Positions 52,485-60,056 of a DNA stretch of 64,000 nucleotides are shown in pieces. Position 1 is the stretch's first letter. Every line of letters begins with the position of its first letter. The position numbers and the translations under genes are program-made. The notes beneath the pieces were generated by a model. That model did no database searches. It had not been told where the DNA came from and saw only the letters and a list, made by a program, of their open reading frames with translations. This stretch comes from Oceanococcus sp964629015. Lineage in GTDB: Bacteria; Pseudomonadota; Gammaproteobacteria; Nevskiales; Oceanococcaceae. Location of the stretch: the NCBI GenBank assembly GCA_964629015.1, contig CAZVMN010000013.1, forward strand, positions 27,580 to 91,579, written 5' to 3'.

Positions 52485-53288
52485 ATGAACATTCGTATCG
52501 GCTACGACATCGTCTATGAGTGCCCCCAGCCAACCCCGATGATGCTGGCCCTCAACGTGCACTACTCGCGGGCCTCCGACCTGGTCAGTCCAGATCATCT
52601 GATCGCGGACCCACCGATTCCGATCCGCAGCTATCGCGACGGCTACGGCAATTGGTGCTCGCGCATCGTTGCACCTACAGGGCAGTTGCGTCTGTCGACG
52701 GACACCGTAATTCGGGACACCGGATTGCCGGATATGGTCGTGTCCACGGCTGGTCAAACAGCGGTGGAACACTTGCCGGATGACGCATTGCAGTTTCTGC
52801 TGGGCAGTCGCTACTGCGAGACAGATCGGCTGTCGGAAACCGCGTGGCAACTTTTCGGATCAACCCCACTGGGGTGGCCCCGTGTTCAGGCTATCTGCGA
52901 TTACGTTCACGACCACATCCAATTTGGCTACGAGCACGCGCGCAACACCCGAACGGCGGCGGATGTGCTGACGGAAAAAGTTGGCGTGTGTCGGGACTAT
53001 GCCCACCTGGCGGTCACTTTTTGCCGCTGCATGAATATTCCCGCACGCTACTGCACCGGGTATCTGGGTGATATGGGCACCCCACCACCCTACGGTGTGA
53101 TGGATTTCGCGGCCTGGTTCGAGGCATACCTCGACGGCCAGTGGTACATCTTCGATCCACGCAACAACGAGGCCCGCATCGGGCGGGTGTTGATTGCCCG
53201 TGGTCGCGATGCAGCGGACGTCGCCATCAGCAACAGTTTCGGACTCAACGAGTTGAAGGTATTTGCGGTTCGAGCTGACGAAGTGTGA
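52485..53288 (+). CDS. transglutaminase-like protein
   Basis: A 267-aa protein with the bacterial transglutaminase N-domain (about 1-80) and the core papain-like fold. The nucleophile is Cys169 in VGVCRDYAHL. The usual His-containing MDFHAWFE block reads MDFAAWFE at 206-213, so the expected catalytic His is Ala here; the Asp follows in YIFDPRNN. The closing IGRVLIARGRDAADVAISNSFG is typical of a particular subgroup, in which I believe this change is common. It may be a protease-like or inactive enzyme. It lies 99 bp after the Crp/Fnr-type gene. Confidence 0.87.
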   Translation: MNIRIGYDIVYECPQPTPMMLALNVHYSRASDLVSPDHLIADPPIPIRSYRDGYGNWCSRIVAPTGQLRLSTDTVIRDTGLPDMVVSTAGQTAVEHLPDDALQFLLGSRYCETDRLSETAWQLFGSTPLGWPRVQAICDYVHDHIQFGYEHARNTRTAADVLTEKVGVCRDYAHLAVTFCRCMNIPARYCTGYLGDMGTPPPYGVMDFAAWFEAYLDGQWYIFDPRNNEARIGRVLIARGRDAADVAISNSFGLNELKVFAVRADEV

Positions 53289-53788
53289 TCGGGCCCGTCC
53301 ACGGCAACCTGGGGCTGTCGTAAAGACAAATCTGAGCGAGTCAATTCGGCTATTTGCAGACCTTGAAGGTTAATAGCCGTGTGACGGGCCTGAATGGTTA
53401 CAGCCGACGTTCGACTCCGGAAAGATTACTTACCGAAATCAAGCGGTCAAATATTCGACTGCCGGAGGTCGCGAGACTCGCCTGAAGCGGGCATTGGGAC
53501 CTGGGTCAACACACTCACAGAAATGACCCAATTACGGGCTCTAGCCCGGACCTAGTGCAAAGTTGCCAAGTTGGCGCTGCAGATATCAGTGAGATTGCCG
53601 CAATCATGCCCCCGAATTGCAACATCGTCACAAATCCGCCACGCAAGCAAAATAGACTCAGACAAGTCTCGGATTTTTAGCCCCGGGGTGAATGGCCAAC
53701 AAGCTGATGCTACCAGCCTGTGCCGAGTCAACGCAGGCGTTGCAGATAACTCATCGACAAAAGCGCCTACTAACCCAAACCACACACT
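53289..53788. other. 500-bp intergenic region with a degenerate repeat
   Basis: No supported gene. TTCGACTCCGGA (53410-53421) recurs as TTCGACTGCCGGA (53454-53466), each next to short related words, which suggests a decayed dispersed repeat. A weak stem AGACT/AGTCT at 53,654-53,669 is followed by ATTTTT. The only PhoB-like pair (53,625-53,642) is poor. Confidence 0.4.
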
Positions 53789-55531
53789 ATGAGCCGACAA
53801 CTGCGCCGTATGAAACGGCTATCTCCATTTGCGCTGAGCAGACGCCGTCTTCTCACTGCTGCGGCCACTGCCCCCATTGCATTCACCGCATGCCAGGGCG
53901 GCAAAAGCCAGAACTTTGTTGCGACTCAAGACAATGCTGATCCCACGTTTCGCCATGGCGTCGCGTCCGGTGATCCGATGGTCGACCGCGTTATCTTGTG
54001 GACTCGCATCAGCGGCCTCAAAAGCGCCACGGCAATTGCATGGGAAGTCGCACTCGACGCAAGCTTCTCCAGCATCGTGCGTCGTTCTGGCGACGGATTC
54101 GATATTGCCGCCGATGCGCATGCTCTTCCTGAATCCGATTTCACGGTTAAGCTCGATGTCACCGGATTGCAACCTGCGACAACTTATTTCTACCGTTTCC
54201 AGCTTGACGGCCGGTACTCCCCTGTTGGACGCACGCGCACCGCGCCGACTGTGGGCGTTGAACAGCTCAAATTCGCCCTGGTTTCGTGTTCCAATTATTC
54301 CACCGGCTACTTCAACGCCTACAAGGTTCTGGCTCAACGCGATCTGGATGCCGTTATTCATGTGGGCGATTACTTCTACGAATACGGTGGCGACAGCGCA
54401 CTCGGCCGCCATCACGAGCCCCCTTACGAAATCGTCAGCTTGAGCGATTATCGTCAGCGCCATGCTCAGTACCGCACAGATGCGGACCTGCAAGCGATGA
54501 CCGCAGCGCACCCTCTGATTGTCGTTTGGGATGATCACGAATCCACCAACAACAGTTGGCTTGATGGCGCGCAAAACCATCAGCCGGAGACCGAAGGCGA
54601 TTGGTATGAACGCAAACAGGCAGCGGTCCAAGCGTATGCGGAATGGCTTCCGATTCGACTTCCGGAACCGGGTAATCCGCTGAAGATTTGGCGGCACCTG
54701 CCTTTTGGCGATCTTGTTGATCTGCTCATGCTCGACACGCGCTTGCAACGCAATTCACCAGAGACTAATACCTCTATTATTGGGACCGAAAGCGCCGACC
54801 CGACACGTAGCATGTTGGGCGAAGAACAAAAAAACTGGTTGCTCAGAGAAATGCGCGCTTCGCACGAGCGCGGCACTGCCTGGCGCGTGCTCGGACAGCA
54901 AACCATGATGTCGCCACACCGCAACAACCCCGATCCACGCTACTCGCCACTGCCGTATTTGTCCGCATCGGTCTCTGAGGAGATGGGGCTGCGTCCTGGC
55001 GGTGGCAACGAGGGAGGAGACAACTGGGGGGCTTACCAGTTTGAACGCGACCAACTGATGCAAACCTGGCGCAACGAACACATTCAAGACAATGTGGTCC
55101 TGACTGGTGATATTCACACCGCTTGGGCCAGCGATGTGGTCGAAGACCCTTACACACCATTTAACCCGCTAACCAGCAGCCTCACAGGCGTACCAGGTTA
55201 TAACCCGCTGACTGGAGATGGCAGCGTTGCCGTTGAATTCACCAGTATGAGTGTGACCTCCAACAATCTCGCCGATTCTCCAGAGGGCGCGTTGCTCCGA
55301 CCGCTTTACAACAATGCCGTCATGCTGGCCAATCCAAATGTTGCATTCCATGACGCGGGTGCTCACGGATTCGTGCAGATCGACATTCGACGTGACAAGG
55401 TCGACGGCGAATTCTGGAACGTCGGCAGTGTGCTCAACCCGTTTTCGGATCAGGACGATGCCGAATCCCTGGGGCGGTTTGGATGCGACCATTCCAGCAT
55501 TGGCCGACCGAATCATTTGGTGCGCCGGTGA
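53789..55531 (+). CDS. phoD: alkaline phosphatase D (PhoD family)
   Basis: A 580-aa exported phosphatase/phosphodiesterase. The Tat-like signal SRRRLLTAAATAPIAFTACQ is at about 17-36. A short Ig-like N-domain (about 50-150) precedes the metallophosphatase core with HVGDYFYEYGG, WDDHESTNNSW and, late, LTGDIHTAWAS. PhoD enzymes use Fe/Ca and release phosphate from di- and monoesters outside the cell. The ATG at 53789 lacks a good ribosome site; an ATG seven codons later also keeps the twin-Arg motif. It overlaps the next gene by GTGA. Confidence 0.93.
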   Translation: MSRQLRRMKRLSPFALSRRRLLTAAATAPIAFTACQGGKSQNFVATQDNADPTFRHGVASGDPMVDRVILWTRISGLKSATAIAWEVALDASFSSIVRRSGDGFDIAADAHALPESDFTVKLDVTGLQPATTYFYRFQLDGRYSPVGRTRTAPTVGVEQLKFALVSCSNYSTGYFNAYKVLAQRDLDAVIHVGDYFYEYGGDSALGRHHEPPYEIVSLSDYRQRHAQYRTDADLQAMTAAHPLIVVWDDHESTNNSWLDGAQNHQPETEGDWYERKQAAVQAYAEWLPIRLPEPGNPLKIWRHLPFGDLVDLLMLDTRLQRNSPETNTSIIGTESADPTRSMLGEEQKNWLLREMRASHERGTAWRVLGQQTMMSPHRNNPDPRYSPLPYLSASVSEEMGLRPGGGNEGGDNWGAYQFERDQLMQTWRNEHIQDNVVLTGDIHTAWASDVVEDPYTPFNPLTSSLTGVPGYNPLTGDGSVAVEFTSMSVTSNNLADSPEGALLRPLYNNAVMLANPNVAFHDAGAHGFVQIDIRRDKVDGEFWNVGSVLNPFSDQDDAESLGRFGCDHSSIGRPNHLVRR

Positions 55532-56508
55532 ATTTTCAGCGGGTCGCCATTCTGTTCAGTCTTGTAGTTGCGAGCTGCGGCGGCGCGAACCGCGCAGCAT
55601 CCGCAATAGAGGATGGCCACCTGCGGGTCATGACATTCAATGTCGGCATTCCCCAATGCGACAACGCCCCGTCATCTCCATATAGCTGTGACGATGCCGA
55701 CATCGCCAGCGAGTGGTATGGCACAGGCCTTTCACACAAAGCCCTCTTTCCCGACACCCGCGCATTCATTCAAGCGATATCGCCAGACATTGTCGCTTTG
55801 CAGGAGATCTTTCATCCGGCGGAGTGCGCGCAAATTCCTGTCGAATTTCACGCCCGCTTTATTTGCGAGGATTGGACTCCAGGGGCTGCGACAGTTGGCC
55901 AACACATCCTCGGGCCTGAGTATCAGATCGCTTGTCACCAAAATCGGCCGGACAAATGCTTGGCTGTGAGGCGTAAATTCGGCCGATTTCGTAACTGTGG
56001 CAGTGACGTATGCCTGGATCATCTGACCGGTGGGCAGACTGATGATTGCGGTGGCGGCACTCGCATTGGCCGAGGTGAGATCGATCTTGTAACCGGGGAG
56101 CGCTTGACCGTTGTGAACGTTCACGGCACCTCTGGTTTCACGGCGCAAGACCAGAGCTGTCGTGTTGCACAATTCGAGCAGGTGTTTGTCGACATCCTCG
56201 ATGGCAGCACAGAACCCGCTGCGAATGGCACGCGCAATATCGTACTCGGCGATCTGAACACCGACCCAGCGCGACTGGCCCTGCTCGACCCTAGCGCCGC
56301 CATCTGGAACGCCCATGTAGGGGACGGTCAGCCATTCAATCAAATCAGTGCTGCGGGGCTGCTCGTCACCCCCACTTACGCCAACCTGCTCAACATCGAT
56401 CATGTGGCTTCGGATGCCTACACCGGAACCTGTTTTACCGGCATACCCACCGAAATCGAAGCCTATGATCACAAGCCTATTGTGTGTGACCTGATTCTCG
56501 AACCCTGA
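55528..56508 (+). CDS. endonuclease/exonuclease/phosphatase-family lipoprotein
   Basis: A 326-aa protein of the DNase I/EEP fold with lipobox LVVASC (Cys about 17). Catalytic blocks: VMTFNVG, IVALQEIF (metal Glu), VVNVHGTSGF (His), VLGDLNTDP (Asp/Asn) and the terminal NIDHVASD (Asp-His). It is likely to act on extracellular nucleic acids, phosphoinositides or sphingolipids. Six or more Cys in the mature part suggest disulfides. The GTG start at 55528 overlaps the phoD stop, so the two exported phosphoester hydrolases are coupled. Confidence 0.88.
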   Translation: MNFQRVAILFSLVVASCGGANRAASAIEDGHLRVMTFNVGIPQCDNAPSSPYSCDDADIASEWYGTGLSHKALFPDTRAFIQAISPDIVALQEIFHPAECAQIPVEFHARFICEDWTPGAATVGQHILGPEYQIACHQNRPDKCLAVRRKFGRFRNCGSDVCLDHLTGGQTDDCGGGTRIGRGEIDLVTGERLTVVNVHGTSGFTAQDQSCRVAQFEQVFVDILDGSTEPAANGTRNIVLGDLNTDPARLALLDPSAAIWNAHVGDGQPFNQISAAGLLVTPTYANLLNIDHVASDAYTGTCFTGIPTEIEAYDHKPIVCDLILEP

Positions 56509-56641
56509 TCATTTGCGGCGAGATTAAACCCCGCATGGTGGTATCCAGCTTACCGCCGCCAACCCAAAAACGTTTCAGAGTTTTATAGAAAAGGTGCGGA
56601 TACTGCGCGCGTGCGCTAGAAACTTTGTCAGACAGAGGGCT

Positions 56642-58129
56642 TCAGCCAATCAGGCTGCTGTCGGCGCGAAACGCCTCGGAGCGGGCACGCGCCTCGGCAA
56701 AAAGCTGCGTGCTAGAGTGGATACCGGCCTCGGCCATCATCATGCCGACGTTGCGCGCCGGCTTTACGAAGCCCTGACGCGCCAGCATGGTGCGCGAGGT
56801 GATCTCGAAGGTGTCGATCGGCTGGTCGAGGAAAGTGGGTAGATTGGTGGCCAGTTCTCCAACGCCGAGCCGGATGTCGACAGCGTAGGTGGTGGCGACC
56901 ATGCGGGGGCCTGAGACGACATATTCGGTGTAGCCATAGCGCTGCTGTGCGGATGCCGACCAGTCGCTAATCGGGTCAAAGTCCAGCATGGCCTTGCCAC
57001 CATTGCCGGCAATCACCTGGAAGTAGCCGTTTTCGTCCCGGACCCCGCGCGCAGTGCGGTGAGAACGCTGGTAGATGTGGTCGTGGCCCACCGGAAGAAG
57101 ATCGACGCCATAGCGAAGCAGCATCTCCTCGAACAGGGCGATAACCCGCGGGTTGTTGGGCGACCGGCCCGCTCGGTCGGTCCAGAGCGGGTAGTGATTG
57201 GCGAAGACGATGAAATCGATTTCGCCGCGCGCACGCCTCGCGGAGGCGGCGGCCAGATCAGTTTCGAGAAACGCCAACTCTTGATCAAGCAGGCCGTCCT
57301 CTGCGAACACCCCGCCGGTGCTACAGCAGAAGTGCACGTTGCGGAAGGTAAAGCTGTACCAGCCGCGGTTGCCATGCGGCCCCATGTGTGTGGTGCGGGT
57401 CAGGTAGCCGTCGCCATTGCCATCGTCCCGCTCATGGTTGCCCGGTGTTGCCATCATCGGCACGCGTCCCAACAAGGGCTGCATCAGGTCAAACCATTCA
57501 TCCCAGATGGGCTGTTCGCCATCGGCGTAGGAGAGATCACCGGGCAAAAGGAAGAAATCGGCGTCGTTGCGGGCCAGCCCTTTCACGACCCAGTTGACCG
57601 CTGGGTTGAGGCCCATGTCGGCGACATGGCTGAAGCGGAACTGGTCCCCTGTCGGCACCGGCTTGATCACGAAGACCTCGGACCAAGCTCCTGCATGACC
57701 CACGCGGTATCGCACGGGCAAGACAGGGTCGATATTGTCGATATACGCGCGGTGGGTGAGAACATCCCGGCCAAACGTCGGTTCAACATGGCCTTCGACT
57801 CGATGTGGCAGCACCTGGGTCTGAATAGCGAGGGGGCTCATGCCGGGTAGAACTGGGCCGTACTCCAGCCATGTTCCTGGGTTTAGGCGCCCATCGGTAA
57901 ACCAGGTCAATGCGCGGGTGCGCAATGGGTCGTCGGCAAAGCTGATATGAATGCCGCGCGGTTGCACGCTCAGCCCCGGCTGCACTGGGGGTTGGGATGG
58001 AACCGGCGGTGCGGACTGGCCGTTGGAGAAATCACCGTTGCCGCAACCTGGCAGCAGAGGGAGTAGCAGAGAGGCTCCCCCGGCACGCAGCCATTGGCGG
58101 CGCCGGTAGTCACAGGTCGGAGGCGTCAT
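56642..58129 (-). CDS. purple-acid-phosphatase-like metallophosphoesterase lipoprotein
   Basis: A 495-aa exported enzyme. The signal YRRRQWLRAGGASLLLPLLPGC combines a twin-Arg motif with a lipobox (LLPGC). An Ig/fibronectin-like N-domain (about 45-160) precedes the dinuclear core: ADMG, PGDLSYADG, GNHERDDG, ANHYPLW and GHDHIYQR, matching the five metal-ligand motifs of purple acid phosphatases. The frame opens with a TTG at 58156, but the ATG at 58129 is the more natural start. It is convergent with the EEP gene and possibly under PhoB control. Confidence 0.87.
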   Translation of the reverse strand: MTPPTCDYRRRQWLRAGGASLLLPLLPGCGNGDFSNGQSAPPVPSQPPVQPGLSVQPRGIHISFADDPLRTRALTWFTDGRLNPGTWLEYGPVLPGMSPLAIQTQVLPHRVEGHVEPTFGRDVLTHRAYIDNIDPVLPVRYRVGHAGAWSEVFVIKPVPTGDQFRFSHVADMGLNPAVNWVVKGLARNDADFFLLPGDLSYADGEQPIWDEWFDLMQPLLGRVPMMATPGNHERDDGNGDGYLTRTTHMGPHGNRGWYSFTFRNVHFCCSTGGVFAEDGLLDQELAFLETDLAAASARRARGEIDFIVFANHYPLWTDRAGRSPNNPRVIALFEEMLLRYGVDLLPVGHDHIYQRSHRTARGVRDENGYFQVIAGNGGKAMLDFDPISDWSASAQQRYGYTEYVVSGPRMVATTYAVDIRLGVGELATNLPTFLDQPIDTFEITSRTMLARQGFVKPARNVGMMMAEAGIHSSTQLFAEARARSEAFRADSSLIG

Positions 58130-58156
58130 AGACTCAGGCGAAGTTGTGGCATCCAA

Positions 58157-58453
58157 TCAAGGCTATTCGGCGACTGTGACAGCCATGTGAATGCCTGCAG
58201 TGCCTGTATGCTTTGCTGGTCCACCTCCAAGGCAGGGCTCATCCATAGACGCCGCAGCTGGATAAGCGGCTGCTTCGGAGGGTGTGGACTTCCAAGACAT
58301 ATCGCGGTTCAACCGACCGGTTGCGCGGCTCTACAATTCCCATGACCAAAGCCGGTGATCAGACCTGCCGCTTGACGCCTATTGACACCGAAATGGGGGG
58401 TGGCTTTGTAGGCTTTTGAGCGCCATTCTTCGTGTTGAACTTAGGATCAAGAC
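58157..58453. other. divergent intergenic region
   Basis: About 300 bases between the phosphatase gene and the 58,454 gene. It holds the candidate Pho box (58,176-58,193). No gene or terminator is seen. Confidence 0.4.
58176..58193 (-). promoter_or_regulatory. candidate Pho box of the acid-phosphatase-like gene
   Basis: On the minus strand: CATTCAC-ATGG-CTGTCAC. The second half-site is perfect and the first matches five of seven, with the correct 11-bp phase. It is about 47 bp before the ATG at 58129, the right distance for a PhoB-activated promoter. Confidence 0.45.
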
Positions 58454-59914
58454 GTGTTTTCGAATACTTATCGCGTGCTACCCGCCCTACTACTGGCGAC
58501 CTTGAGCGCCGTCGCCAACGCTTTTTATGTCGGGGCAACAGAGCAGACACTGAAGAATGGCTTCAAGGAGTCACCCAGTTGCCCGATTCGTTACGAGGAT
58601 TGGGGCTTTAATGATCGACGCTCCACGCCTTTTTTACGCGAAGGTACGTATTTCATTCACTCCGACGCGGCGCGGTCTCACGCCATCCTGACCTGGTTTT
58701 ATGACGGCGCAGATGCCATCTACGAAGACAGTGGCGTCATGGAAACCTTGGAGCGCTGCCTCGCCCAGGGCGATTGCGGGCTGAAGAAGAACAGCCGCCT
58801 GGCCAAAGCGATGACCGGCAAGCTGCGGGGCAAGACGTGGTCGAAACGTGACCACAAACGCTTCTTCAACTACTTCGCCGATTCGCCGCCCGATGCTGCA
58901 ATCGCCAGGGCAACAAAAGGACTGGGCCGCTGTTTTGGGGACCACTCTGCACAGAATAGCTTGGAGGATGCAGGTTTTGCCCAGCGCAGCCTCAGCGCTC
59001 AGGACTGTGCTTTTGTATCGCAGCGACTGAATTCGCTTTCGGGAGATGAATACGAACTCTTCAAGCTGTACTACAAACCAGAGGTGCATTGCGGAGCCCA
59101 GGCCATGGTGCCCACTGCGCTGCTAGGCGACTTGGAGACTCAGCAGGCGGCGGCACCCGCCAAGCCGCAGACATCAGCAGCGTCGAAAACAAAACCGTTC
59201 ACTGCCCGCGAGCGTATCGCAGGCTTGAATGGCTGCCAGATTGCCTACGGTCTTGTGTATGCCGGCGCGAACAACAGCCAGATAAGCCGTATCCCTGACG
59301 ACGGACTGATCTGGGCCATGAAATATGAGCAGGCACGCATCAAGGATGAGCCCTGCCCGCCCATGCCGGCGGCGCTTAGCGCCTGGGTACAGGCACAGGA
59401 CCTTGCTCATTTTGAAGCCGCACCTGACCCCTTTGTGTTTTATCGCGCCAATCTGCCTCGCAAGAATGCATCACTCAACCAATGGTCTGAGTATGTGCGC
59501 ACCGTCATGGCACACTACAGCAATCCGCAGAACGCCCACTACGAAGTCCCGCACGAGCAGTGCTCCGCCTTCGCCACTTGGTTGAATGGCGAATCCCGCC
59601 GCGTGGGCGCCACCGGTGCGAATGATCAGCGCTTCTTGTTTGAGGTTGCCAGATACGCACCGCCGCACGCCTCGCAGGCGGTTTGCGCGCAGGCCCCCGC
59701 CGTGCTGATTCACCGCTTCTTCCGCGACCAGAAGGTTGCCGCACAGAAACAGGCCGAAGCACAGCGTGCCTTTGAACAGGAGCAGCGACGCAAACAGGCC
59801 GCCGACGCTCAGTTTCAAGACTTGTTGCGCTGGAAGCCTAGCTATCGGCCGCCATCGTCGGAACCGCGCTGCTATCGACGGGATGACTTTACTGAAGTCT
59901 GTTTTTACGATTGA
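58454..59914 (+). CDS. Cys-rich exported protein of unknown function
   Basis: A 486-aa protein starting with a signal peptide (MFSNTYRVLPALLLATLSAVANA). The mature part has at least 12 Cys, many in pairs (ERCLAQGDCG; CIRYED-like early region), suggesting disulfides. A Gln/Ala/Pro linker (about 219-235) splits it into two halves. The C-terminus has a Lys/Gln/Glu-rich coiled-coil stretch (KQAEAQRAFEQEQRRKQAAD) and ends CYRRDDFTEVCFYD. No catalytic motif and no family recognised. GTG start with AGGA upstream. Confidence 0.65.
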   Translation: MFSNTYRVLPALLLATLSAVANAFYVGATEQTLKNGFKESPSCPIRYEDWGFNDRRSTPFLREGTYFIHSDAARSHAILTWFYDGADAIYEDSGVMETLERCLAQGDCGLKKNSRLAKAMTGKLRGKTWSKRDHKRFFNYFADSPPDAAIARATKGLGRCFGDHSAQNSLEDAGFAQRSLSAQDCAFVSQRLNSLSGDEYELFKLYYKPEVHCGAQAMVPTALLGDLETQQAAAPAKPQTSAASKTKPFTARERIAGLNGCQIAYGLVYAGANNSQISRIPDDGLIWAMKYEQARIKDEPCPPMPAALSAWVQAQDLAHFEAAPDPFVFYRANLPRKNASLNQWSEYVRTVMAHYSNPQNAHYEVPHEQCSAFATWLNGESRRVGATGANDQRFLFEVARYAPPHASQAVCAQAPAVLIHRFFRDQKVAAQKQAEAQRAFEQEQRRKQAADAQFQDLLRWKPSYRPPSSEPRCYRRDDFTEVCFYD

Positions 59915-59932
59915 ACAGGAGGCAATTGAGCA

Positions 59933-59965
59933 TCACCGGCCTTGGATGTGCTTCCAATCCGGTGA
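59933..59965. terminator. imperfect hairpin between convergent genes
   Basis: Arms TCACCGG / CCGGTGA with an inner TTGGA / TCCAA pair. There is no T-run, so it may be a Rho-assisted or bidirectional end. Confidence 0.3.
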
Positions 59966-60056
59966 AAGGCGCGTACTCGGGTCTGATGAAACATCCAGGC
60001 GCTTTGGTTCTTGACCTGTCCGACTGAGCAGATCCGCTGTCGCTGACCGCCAATGC

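Noticed and set aside
53401..53421. tRNA T-loop-like GTTCGACTCC
   Set aside because: No acceptor, D or anticodon arms can be paired around it.
53625..53642. TCGTCAC-AAAT-CCGCCAC as a Pho box for phoD
   Set aside because: Phase and spacer fit, but each half-site matches only five of seven bases and it is about 147 bp from the ATG. Too weak to call.
58094..58345. Cys/Arg-rich 83-codon plus-strand frame
   Set aside because: Overlaps the start of the acid-phosphatase-like gene and the candidate Pho box; composition is not protein-like.
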